Made by a program: the position numbers and the translations under genes
In this document: positions 49,801-64,000 of the stretch, piece after piece
Layout of the letters: each line of letters opens with the position of its first letter
How positions within the stretch are numbered: the first letter of the stretch is position 1
Notes under the pieces: generated by a model
Database searches by the model: none
What the model saw: the letters and a program-made list of their open reading frames with translations, nothing else
What the model was told of the DNA's origin: nothing
NCBI GenBank assembly: GCA_022113835.1
Contig: JAILWY010000009.1
Span: 4,191,501-4,255,500 of the forward strand
Origin: Atopsyche davidsoni
Taxonomy: Eukaryota > Arthropoda > Insecta > Trichoptera > Hydrobiosidae
DNA: 64,000 bases
Reading direction: 5' to 3'

Positions 49801-51402
49801 AAGTATATCGATTGTGCTATAAAAATAAAATTCTATGACTACACAACTACAATGATGCTATAATAAAAGGATAGAAATACGGATAACATAAACTGATATA
49901 CTCTGACCAGAAAAAAGCAAAAATCAATTAATATTATTTTATGGATATTATTAAGGCAGTGTGTGAATGTTATAAAAACGTATTGATAATATTAAAAATA
50001 ATATTCAATGATAAATGAAATTTAAATAAAATAAGCTTCCCAACCACATAATACCTTTATGAATAATCAAAGGCATACAAATACCTACCTACTTAAAAAA
50101 AGAGAAATGTTCTAAAACATCCTTTGCTTTTAAGAATAAAGTGAGTACTGATTTTCAAGTGAAATACAAAAAATGTAGAGGACAGAAATACACTCAATAA
50201 CGCATGCAGATAAATAATATCGATGCTTTAATCCACAACTAAACTTCCATGACATCTACATTCCAAAGAGTGACAAAGTCGCTAATACAACTAAAACTTC
50301 AACCAAATTGTTGCTTCATTATCAATAGACTACAAATTTTAAACATTAAATCTCAAATAGTACCACTGAGAGTATAGAAGTTCAACTGCGCAACGAAAAT
50401 TAAAATTACAATGTGTGTGTGAAAGCAGCAATCTTAGTAAAAATGAAAGGCTATATGTCACTACGTATTCACCACAGGACTGGAGGCCTTTTCACAAATT
50501 ACTTTCTCTTCGTTGTTTTCAATCTTCAGTTTCTCTTCGGCTTTCTGAAGGTCTTCCTTTTCTTTTTTATTGGCACGCTTTCTATCAGATTTATTCATTT
50601 TCTCCTTGGCTTCCTTGGTCTTGGGTGCCTTAGCAGGCACCTCAGGTGAAATAACCGGATCACAACTGGCCACTTCCATAATTACGGTCGCCAGAGGTGC
50701 TACATTGTTGGGAACTGAATCCATAAGTTCACGCTGTCGCATTGCTTCTTTAGCTTTTTTGTTTCTTTTAGAGGATTTCTCATTTTTTTGAGCTTCCTTT
50801 AAGGGAACCGGAGTCTTCGTGAGATCGGAGCATTCAATTTGTTGTGCAATAAGAGCATTTTTTGATGATTTGGTTATTTTGGAAATGTTTGTAGTGGGAA
50901 TAGGGGGGATAAAAGGTGTACTGGAAGTGAAGGGTGTAACAAGAGAGGAAGGAGCAAGGACCACGGCCTCCTTCACCAATCCTTTGATTGCCTTGGGCAG
51001 CTTGTAAGAAAAAAATCATATTTAATATTTGTCCTGACATTCAATTATAAAAGTTTGCAGACCTGCAGTTTTGTTACAAAAAAAACATTAATGACTTCTA
51101 ATACTTATAATAATTAATCAGGATCCAGTTTTTTGATGATCGACCTTAACACTGTTATATTCCAAAACAGCCAAAAACCTCTTTGAAAATAAGTAAGTGT
51201 CCTTAAACCGAGATCCATGCAATTTTAGTTTAGTAGACGCTGAGACCCGAAAATACATTTACATAATAACTGAAGAAATGTCAAAACACTTCGGTAAATA
51301 ATAAAAATTTACCTTTGCCAGATTTTCGAAGTGCTGTCTTTCGGCGTCATCATAGCAGCACTTATCCGTCCAAATGTTTTCGTGAGAGAGTTGTGACGCC
51401 AT
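46891..51402 (-). CDS. eEF1delta: Elongation factor 1-delta (eEF1B-delta), guanine nucleotide exchange subunit
   Basis: Exons read downward: 51402-51313, 51000-50473, 49643-49554, 48366-48190, 48092-47930, 47531-47290, 46929-46891 (TAG). With all exons the product is 442 residues; without the 528-base second exon it is 266, the usual insect size. The protein starts [20 protein letters not shown], typical of the delta subunit. A leucine-zipper-like coiled coil ([20 protein letters not shown]) follows. Next come a P/A-rich linker, the acidic CK2-type segment ([19 protein letters not shown]) and the EF1 exchange domain ([20 protein letters not shown] to [12 protein letters not shown]). It exchanges GDP for GTP on eEF1A within the cytoplasmic eEF1B complex. 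The acidic SDSEGEDE stretch is a known CK2 target in this family, and the CK2-alpha gene lies 6 kb away; I take that as coincidence. The gene is divergent to CTU2. Confidence 0.96.
50473..51000 (-). other. Large phase-0 cassette exon of eEF1B-delta (176 codons)
   Basis: The exon has an acceptor (TTACAAG) and a donor (GTG/gtgaat) and is open throughout in the frame of the gene. It starts [19 protein letters not shown]. Its first half is Pro/Ser/Thr-rich. The second half is highly basic, with nuclear-localisation-like clusters ([18 protein letters not shown]) and a KE-rich, probably helical end. Because both edges are phase 0 it can be included or skipped without shifting the frame. Vertebrate EEF1D has an analogous large optional N-terminal exon that makes the nuclear long isoform; similarity here is in position and charge, not proven homology. 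If the donor is not used, the frame stops four codons later. Confidence 0.75.
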
Positions 51403-52187
51403 GATACTGTTTCCAAAAAAAATCAATAATTTAAGACAGAATTATTGCTTATCGAATTACCTAACTTATATAAATAATTTTACACTGTATAATTTTGACG
51501 AATAGCCCATGTGGTGCGATCTGGCCAACCAGGTAATATTTTTAAAATACGTCACAAAACGTGGAATATTCAAACGCCCAATACTTATGGACTACTATTA
51601 ATAACAATAAGAGTTTAGTTAGTGTTATTCAATGTATTATTCATTAATATTAGTACAAATATACCTTAATTTTATAGATCAATATGCCAAACACGACTAA
51701 ACGGAAAATTGACGGCCCTCAAAGGAAATAGTCCACGTACTGCATAGACAACATTAGTGTAACGCAGTATTGAGATTTTTTTTTTTTAGTTTACTGCTAT
51801 TTTTATTCATACTCATTTATATTTCAAGAAAGTGAATTTTAAACTATTTTTAATTATTCGTATTAATATCGTTCACAAAATATATTTTTAAATTAAAAAA
51901 AATTATATATGGTATGTTCACCTTACTTTTCAAACAGTAAAAAATATATGCAAACATTCAATTCAATCATTCAAGTAAAATTTTAAACATTAAGCTGAAA
52001 ATTTTAATTTTCATAATTAGCAAGTTGCAATAGATTCATAGACAACGACATTTAAAGTCTGCCTGTATATACTATTACGATTTGTTTTAAAACGTCACAT
52101 GTCAAACTCTTTTTTGACATTAATGTGCTACATACGTCGTATACTCACGTGGGCTAGGATTATTTTTATTTAACCACATTTATAAAA
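51403..52187. promoter_or_regulatory. Divergent promoter region between eEF1B-delta and CTU2
   Basis: The 785 bases between the two start codons hold no other gene. On the eEF1B-delta side a T-rich tract ending GGAAACAG lies just before TATCATGG, so a 5' untranslated exon may exist upstream. No clear TATA box was seen on either strand. Shared regulation is inferred only from the arrangement. Confidence 0.5.
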
Positions 52188-55016
52188 ATGTGTTCCCTAG
52201 GTGGTGATGATGAAGTATTGTTTTTAGAAAAAGAGCTTCTCTTACACAGCACGTCAGTAATAATTGTGAAAATATTGTTTTACTGTTAATGTTTTTTTTT
52301 TTATAGCCTTAAACTATATGTATTCAACCTTTATCCTAATTGATGTTTTAATGAGTAATTTTTGTATTGATAACTGACGATTTTTATTATTCACTAGAAC
52401 TTTTTAATTTAATAATTTTTAATATTACAGGAGCGATGCTGATTGTAAAAAATGTAATGTTGCGAAATCAAACGTAATTTTACGAAAAAAAGATCCTTAT
52501 TGCAATAAGTGCTTTTTAGAAACAGTCGTCCACAAGTTCAGGGCGAGTCTCGGTAAAGCCAAACTCATTAGGCCTGGAGACAGAGTTCTCGTTGCTTATT
52601 CTGGAGATGATGCATCATCAGCTCTCACGAATTTGGTTAAAACTGGATTAGATGAGGGGACGCACAAAAAACTTAGATTCGAACCAATTTTCATGTACAT
52701 TGAAGGTTTGAATGTTCAGTTTCTAAGCGTGAAATAAATATATGACATGTTTCAAAACTGAATAATTTCTCCATATTTTGAATTTCAGAAGGTGCAATTA
52801 ATTGTGATAAAATAGAAGATAGAATAAAAAATACAAAAGAAATAATTAAACTCGCCAACTTGCAAAATCCCCTCCCTTTGTACATTGCAACCATGAGTGA
52901 TATTTTAATCACAAATCAAACAGAGTTAAAACAAAAAGAACATCTAGAAATAAATGAAAATTATGATAAGCAGTTGACGCAGCTTTTCTCTTCTACCACG
53001 AGCTTGACGGCGAAGCAAGACTTATTGAAGAAACTTCGCCAAAGGCTGCTAATAAACTATGCCAAACTGCTGAAATGCTCTTTTGTGTTAGTAGCCGATA
53101 CTGCTACAAAGTTAGCAGCCGATTTACTTGCAAATATTTCATTAGGAGGAGGATCTAGATTGTCTTCAGAAGTCGTAAGATAATTTTAACAAAAGCATTT
53201 TTACAAAACACCAGATTTTTTCTATTACATGATAATTAACAATAATTACTTTATTTGTAGGGTTTCTGTGATGCTAGGGATCAAAGCATAAAAATATTGA
53301 GACCTATGAGAGATTTTACATCTGATGATTTAAGATTGTTTATAAAAACCAACAAGATATCTTACATACCTCACAAGTCGCTTACAACTCTTGACAATCC
53401 TTATGCGAGTATACAATCATTGACAAAAAAGTTTGTAAATGATTTACAGGAAAACTTTCCAGCCACCATACCTACTGTTCTCCGTACCGGGGACAAACTG
53501 GATGCCAAATCTGAAACTATCTTTTCTGAAGAGAGTCTGTGTGCTATGTGCCAGGTTTGTGCTTGATTTTACAATATCTACGCAATGCCTGTTTACTGTT
53601 GATAAGTGTAAAGTATTAAAACAATATATTTGGCAATTGTGATGAATTGATCAAAATAATTATTGCCTTATTAATCCTTTGCACTTGCAGTATATTTATA
53701 ATTGCTGCTTGATTCAAGGACACTGTTGCAGTGATACTCTTTCAATGTGCGCTAAAATAGTTAACATGTTTTGCATTAAACTGAGACATATTTCAGTAAT
53801 TAATATCTTTAAAAAATTAAGTGCAATGGGTTAAATATAAATTTTATTTAAAAAAAAATACAAAATTCAAACAAAATGGTTGCTTTCAAAATAATCCGCA
53901 TATCAGACTGATTGCAGCTTTTAATTAACATTTGCAAAAAGTTTTCAAGATCGAATCTAGGACATGTATTATGAATTCAAAATATAACAACTTTTAAAAT
54001 GAAGGCAATGGAAAACCTTGAATTTTTTATACTACTATAAGACTAATAATAAAATGTTAAGACTTGAAATGAAAAGAAAAATCTCGTAGAGCCTTATGGG
54101 TTCAGGCCTGGACATGTGACAACTTAATTTTTTTAACATTGGTATTTAACATGCACTGAACAATAGAATGTGTACATTTTGAAGTACCCTAATTTGTGTA
54201 CAACAATTTTATCGCACATGTTAATTTGTTGAAATGTTTTGTGTTGGTGTTGCTAAACGGATGATCCAGTTTTTCATGTAGCCTTGGCTGCTTGTGGCAC
54301 TTCCAAGCTTGACATATTGAGACTGAACAACTTGTGCGACAAAATAAAACTTACAAGCCTCCGGAATATTTTTTTTATTTTTATCTAACTTAATTAACAA
54401 AAAAAACTGTTAATAGATTCCATTACAAAATCTTAGAAATATCTGTACATTAATCAAAGCACAAATAAATTTTAAACGGGGGAAATAATTTAATGCATGA
54501 AATGTAAATGTTGAAACCATTTGATTCGTACAATACGGTTTGTGAATATTTTTTGCAATTTCGAGTTTAACCAAACCTCGACATTGATGTCATGACCCTT
54601 GTATATTAAAGAGTACCTGATTCTAATATTTTTTGCTCTCACATCTCTCTAGTATATTATGTAGAACGACTAGTTATAAAAATAAATTATAATTGTTTCA
54701 GTCGCTGTTGGACACACAACCAACCCAATGTTCTGCTCTACAAGCAACAGAATTCTCGAGAGAAGTGTCCGGCACCAATTCATGCACCGGAGAGGCAGAG
54801 TGCTCCCCGGCTGAGGGGGGCTGCGAGGGATGCTCCTGCAAGGGTCCTGGAGCGCTCACGAGAGAACAGGCGAGTCGAAGCCTGTGCTACGGTTGCCGAT
54901 TGTTAATGAAGGACATCGGCGACCTGCAAGCCTTACCGCCCTCGCTCATTGCGTCAATAAGGCTCAACAACTCTTTACAAAGTATCAGAAGTGACATTCA
55001 ACAATACCTGTTATGA
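52188..55016 (+). CDS. CTU2: Cytoplasmic tRNA 2-thiolation protein 2 (CTU2/NCS2)
   Basis: Exons: 52188-52252, 52431-52705, 52789-53174, 53261-53554, 54702-55016; product 444 residues, all joins in frame. The first donor must be AC/gtcagt; the gtaata four bases later would break the frame. Near residue 25 are zinc-type cysteine pairs (CKKC, then PYCNKC), followed by the family signature HKFRASLGKAKLIRPGD and a degenerate PP-loop (VAYSGDDASS) in place of the SGGxxS of the active partner CTU1. Near the C-terminus is a second cysteine set (LCAMC and SLCYGCR). With CTU1, CTU2 adds sulfur from URM1 to U34 of Lys, Gln and Glu tRNAs in the cytoplasm. The last intron is 1.1 kb, and exon 5 is clearly more GC-rich than the rest. 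Gene name assigned from these motifs with high confidence. Confidence 0.95.
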
Positions 55017-55161
55017 GTGAACTTTAATGACAGTAATAATAAATGATATGGGTGATTTTGTTTATATATTATTTAAAATTGACTACAAATTTTGTACATG
55101 AAAAACTGTTTATTTATTTTTTCTGTCGTATGGTTGTTACAAGCTTTTTCTTTCAGTTTTC

Positions 55162-55167
55162 AATAAA
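55162..55167 (+). terminator. Candidate poly(A) signal of CTU2
   Basis: AATAAA lies 146 bases past the CTU2 stop, after a T-rich stretch. No other canonical signal lies nearer to the stop. Confidence 0.5.
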
Positions 55168-56958
55168 AAATGAAATGTGATCAGAAGGAAAGCTGCATTA
55201 TAACAATACTATGCAAGGATTAAATAAGTTTAGCACAAATATATCCGCGAATGGTTATTTCTTTATAATATACACAAACTCATATCGGAAATGTAGCAAC
55301 ATCCGAGTACCATCAGGTAATTATTGTTCGGCTGAATGTGGCATAAACCCAAGACCAGCAAGAATGAACATGTACACAGTCCGCCTCTTATCTGCCCCGC
55401 GCATTCCTGGGAATGTAAGAGTATTTCGGGGTAGAGAACTTTTCCACTTGACCTAACCTCGCATACTTAAAACTACAAAATTGTGTTCGAAAACAGGTTC
55501 AAGATAATGAAGGAATACTTTAATATGAAATAATAACTGACAGGTTAAATAAGCACAATCAAGATATACAGATACAAACGATCAACAGCGAGCAGACAAG
55601 AAAGCTTTTGTATACATCCCCATTCTTCTGGATTTTATCTTAAATAGAATGACATTTAACAAAACTATCTAAAACTCACACGGCAATATACAATTGATGT
55701 TGCATGACGCGAATAGTTCAGAATCACTTGAAAATAATGCTCAATCATCAATTGAATACCCCAGCCTAGTGACAGAAACAAAGTGACCTCAAGCTCCTAA
55801 CTCTTCCATATAATGCAGGTCTCAGATACACTATCGGGAAAACAGTTTCCAGTGGTCAACGTAACTTTCCTCCGCATTCAAAATGCTATTCAGAAAATAT
55901 TTGGGCATTTGTGATTACTCGAAGAATTGTTCCAATGAGAAGTAAACCATAGATAATAGCTGCATAATACATGCCAGTTATTGAAGAAATGATATTCGGC
56001 CTACGGCTTAAAGTAACATTAATCAATAGATTAGTACTTGTACATAGATCTCTAAATGGCGCATAAACTGAGGACTGGAGTCGGATTGTGGAGTGTGGGT
56101 GAGGCCGGTGCGGGGCCACAGCGCAGGTGAGGGCCGAAGGGTCACTCTGAGTCACCTTCGAGGATTTATTAGCCTATATATTTCAATTGCAAAATATATT
56201 CTTATCTCACAAGCCCTTATCTGAACATAAAATGTGTGTCAAACGATAATTTCCAACCACTGATCCTAAAATTTTGTATTTATGCACTTACACTATCCTC
56301 GTTATCTACAGTTTCCTACTAGATAAATACAAAATTTTAACGGATTATATATTTATAACGTAACAGCTCTGAGGCATACGTTGAAATGGTTGTTATATTA
56401 CAAATAATTACAATATCAACACTAAAGATAAATGCAAAACATCAAAGTGCATCAATGGACCAATGAACTACTGGTTTGTCTAAAGCGACAAGGAATTCCC
56501 ACGAGAAGGATGACAACCGATACTCAGATCAAATAATACGACGCTCTCCATCGGCACTACTTCGTCTACCGGTTCAACACTTCATGTCAGTATAAAACAT
56601 GTCCAAACCTAAAATGATTTATTATATAAATTAAGTTACCAATATTGTTAACAGAATCAATAACTTCATTAAACCTGAAGGGATTTTAATATTTAATTTA
56701 GCCAGAACACTTTTTAAGAATCTATATAATAAACATATGTTATTTTCATAATCAATAAATCTAAACAATATTGTCTCTTCCTAGCATGCCCGCCTGTGAC
56801 GCTGCGTGGCTGCCGAGCCGACTCGCGCGAGGTCACATTGCACTGGGTCTGTTACTGTTACTGAACACCACTCGTTACATCAGCCGGGCACCTCGCTCGG
56901 GGCACGTTGGAACATGTATAGAATAGGAGTTGTGAGAAGATAAATAGTTGCTATATCT
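55168..56958. other. Convergent spacer with the CK2-alpha 3' untranslated region
   Basis: Lies between CTU2 and CK2-alpha, which point at each other. No further gene is supported; open frames here are short and lack coding character. A GC-rich 200-base patch at about 56760-56900 is unexplained. Confidence 0.5.
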
Positions 56959-61350
<4,392 letters not shown>

Positions 61351-62260
61351 AGCAGTTTCCTTGAGACAGATTTGTCTCACACAACCTCTACTGGCACCAA
61401 AACCCTTTGAAACAGCTGCATAAGTGTTAGTTAACGTTCCTGCAACCAATATATAGAAATATTTTATTCAGGCATAACCAATAAATTGACACTCTTCACA
61501 ACACAATACATTAAACCGCATGTTTTCGCAATATTCCGAGCTCCTTCGACATATTGTGTTTTACAGAAATATGAACGCGTTCGCTTACCATATTTCGGGA
61601 TCGGAAGAGGAACGAAGAGATAATGAATGAACTTACAGACAGCCGCGAGGCGAACTGGCAATGGGTGGTTAATTTGAAAGGGCGTTTAGTCTACACAGAG
61701 TCGAGTCACGTCGGTTTTATCACGATCGGTCTCGTAAAGAGTCCAAATCGAAAATATCCGAAATTACCACGCAATCGGCGGGTCTAAAAATACGATTAAA
61801 ACAATTTTACACAAAATTTTGACTGTCGCAAGACCGGCCACACGCCATTACTCGCCAAATTGTCGGAGTGGCCGCAGTCAAGGTGGGAATAAATTTAACA
61901 TACCTAGCACATTCCGGTAGATAATCTTGGTTTTTTTATTTGGATAATGCACTAACTAACAGCGATAATAGAAAAAAGGTATCTAGACACAGCCCTCAGT
62001 AAAAATTATTTTAAAATATACAAGTCAACCGGCTTCTAAGCGTATAAAATACAAGATGGACGCTCACATCCCGCCACGGAAAACTAGATGCGAACTTTTT
62101 GTACACGGCACGGCTCTGCACACTTCAGCCTGCTCCCCGATAAACAGTGCGCGCGCGCGCCGCCAGGCCAGCGCACTAGCCCGCGCCCGGCGGCTCGCCA
62201 CATTACAAATATTACTTTTTATCCGAAGCTCCTTATATTTTTTGATCAAATGAATAAATC
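61351..62260 (-). promoter_or_regulatory. 5' leader and probable promoter region of CK2-alpha
   Basis: Upstream of the CK2-alpha start lies a stretch that includes a GC-rich, CpG-dense block at about 62090-62215 (runs of GC and GCC) set in otherwise AT-rich DNA. This is the expected look of a TATA-less housekeeping promoter with a non-coding first exon. A possible acceptor (GTGCCAG) lies about 45 bases upstream of the ATG. The transcription start cannot be placed from sequence alone. Confidence 0.45.
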
Positions 62261-63533
62261 ACCACTCGTTAAGTAATATTTTTGATTTATTCACATTTTT
62301 TTTAAATTTATTAATTTCAATAATTTTATTTTCGTAGTATTTTAAATCTTTGCGGGAACGGTTCTTCAAGCATAGACAATTTTTATTAATCGTAATTTTT
62401 AATCACTGAGAAAATATGGTCCTCAATTAAGTCAAAGCGCATTATTATTTTTATTTGTGAAATACATTTTTTTAAATTTACTCTAAATATATAATTTTTG
62501 ATTTATATAATTTTATAAAGATTTTGCTTCCGACCGCGTGGGTGTTGTCTTTGTGTTGCTCACATTAGCCATAAAACGTCTTCTTTTGTAAATTTAGTCT
62601 ATTTCATAGAAAAATATTTTTATTTACTTATATTATTTTTTTTATTTTATATGAACGTTTTTATTAATTCACCATAGAAATTTAGACAAATAATAATGGA
62701 AATAAATATTATTAGTACTTGGCTTGTAATTTGAATACAACGAGGGTATTTAATTTTTAAAAAAAATGAAATTATTTTTAAAAAATGCTTATAACGGTGT
62801 TTTGAGTTTTCTTCAAAAACAATAAATATTTCCAGAGCGGATTTTGTAACTCCACCTACTCAACCTACGCGTGACTAATCATATTTTGATATTTGCATTT
62901 TATTTTGGAGTGTGCTCTCTAATGATGAAAATTTTAATAAAAATAGAGGAAGTGAGATCAAAGTAGATCTTATTTTCTATAAGACTATTAAAAACTATGC
63001 CGGTGTGCGGCTTTGGTTACAAGTATAAAATAATAAGAATAAATGCAATGTTATATTCATTTTCTAGTTCTATTTATATTTTTTACATATCATCTACCAA
63101 TCTCATTTTTTATTATTATGGATTACCTATAATTATAAAGCACACGATAGTTTTTTTTTTTAAGCCGACGATGACTCTAATTACCCACTTCCATTATTTG
63201 TATAAAATCTTCGTAACTTTTAGCCTTGTGAAAGTGCTGGTCACACATCATTTTTTATCATTCGCTCTTAGATTGTCATAATTTATTCTCGATCATTTAG
63301 TTTATCCGGCTGGGGCGACAGACTCAACCATTTCACGGCCAAATTAACTCATATTTATGAATGAAGCACTCAACTGCTTGGATTGAAAAAAAAATTATGC
63401 ACATGCGATAACCTTTAGCAAAGGCACATTAACTAATCAGTAAAATTAGTAAAATATTTTTATGAAGTGCATGTGATAAATTCTGTTTTTTTATGCGTGA
63501 ATCTTTGAAGTTCATGTGAGAGGTGTGTCAGGC
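62261..63533. other. AT-rich non-coding sequence
   Basis: No gene, RNA gene or clear repeat seen between the CK2-alpha promoter region and the hAT element at 63534. Confidence 0.4.
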
Positions 63534-63949
63534 CAGGGGTCGCCAACAAGTCGATCGTAAAACCAATTTTGGTCGATCGCTCGCGAAGTCCTAACTCAGA
63601 AACCGATTATACTAATATATACAGCACTAATTTAGAATATATTCATTCTTGTTTCGGATCTACATAACTGTGCGAATCGGCATTTTCATGCTTAAGACTT
63701 ATGAAATTCTTCTGAACGTGATTTTTTTTATGTTATTTTTCACGCAGGTGGATATGTAGGTATGTTTGAACATATATTTTGCTTATCTACCCATAGCTCG
63801 AGAGAGTGTACCTCGTACTGAAACACAGTGTATAGACATAGAACGCATTTCACACTTCCCTATTTCACACGCCTATGGCAACAAGTCGATCGTTATACAT
63901 TTTTCAGATAAAAAGTAGATCTTATGTACACAAAAGTTGGCCACCCCTG
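63534..63949. mobile_element. 416-bp hAT-like MITE
   Basis: Ends CAGGGGTCGCCAACAAGTCG and, reversed, CAGGGGTGGCCAACTTTTGT. Flanks TGTCAGGC and TATTAGAC match 5 of 8, all differences being transitions, which fits an old insertion. Confidence 0.7.
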
Positions 63950-64000
63950 TATTAGACGATCGCTATTCTTATACACTATCACAAGCATGTTACTTTTTTG

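Noticed and set aside
55211..55456. 81-codon open frame between CTU2 and CK2-alpha
   Set aside because: No domain, no splice sites in frame, and it lies in the expected 3' region of CTU2.

Overview
The window looks like arthropod, most likely insect, nuclear DNA. It is AT-rich, its genes are split by GT-AG introns, and it carries insect-type transposon debris (mariner/Tc1, piggyBac, hAT, pogo-like, non-LTR). One element contains four copies of the insect telomere unit TTAGG. Lepidoptera is plausible from the style of the repeats, but nothing here proves the order.

Layout. Positions 1 to about 36,800 hold no protein gene I can support. This stretch is a patchwork of transposon copies, tandem repeats and long hairpins. 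Among them lie roughly fifteen GC-richer blocks of 150-500 bases with many TTTAT/ATAAA and ATTA motifs, which I read as possible regulatory elements of a developmental gene outside the window. Positions 36,889-63,000 are gene-bearing, with four spliced genes: an 11-exon gene for a predicted secreted protein of 1158 residues (+, 36,889-43,254); the translation factor subunit eEF1B-delta (-, 46,891-51,402); CTU2/NCS2, the tRNA wobble-uridine thiolation subunit (+, 52,188-55,016); and the casein kinase II catalytic subunit alpha (-, 56,959-61,350). The last 1.7 kb is AT-rich non-coding DNA ending in a hAT-type element.

Gene relations. eEF1B-delta and CTU2 are divergent, with 785 bases between start codons, so they probably share a promoter region. 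Both serve protein synthesis: one recycles eEF1A-GDP, the other helps thiolate U34 of Lys, Gln and Glu tRNAs. CTU2 and CK2-alpha converge, as do the secreted-protein gene and eEF1B-delta. All exon joins given for the four genes were checked for reading phase by hand. The eEF1B-delta gene has two phase-0 cassette exons, one of them 528 bases and lysine-rich, predicting a 442-residue long form beside the ordinary short form.

Mobile elements. The best-delimited copies, with target-site duplications read directly, are four hAT-like MITEs (20,181; 22,119; 25,462; 25,849), a TTAA-flanked MITE with about 200-bp inverted repeats (12,808), a pogo/Tigger-like MITE (24,540), a mariner remnant (3,433) and two copies of a 430-bp piggyBac-like element that keep the same 70-residue transposase start (6,735 and 27,238).
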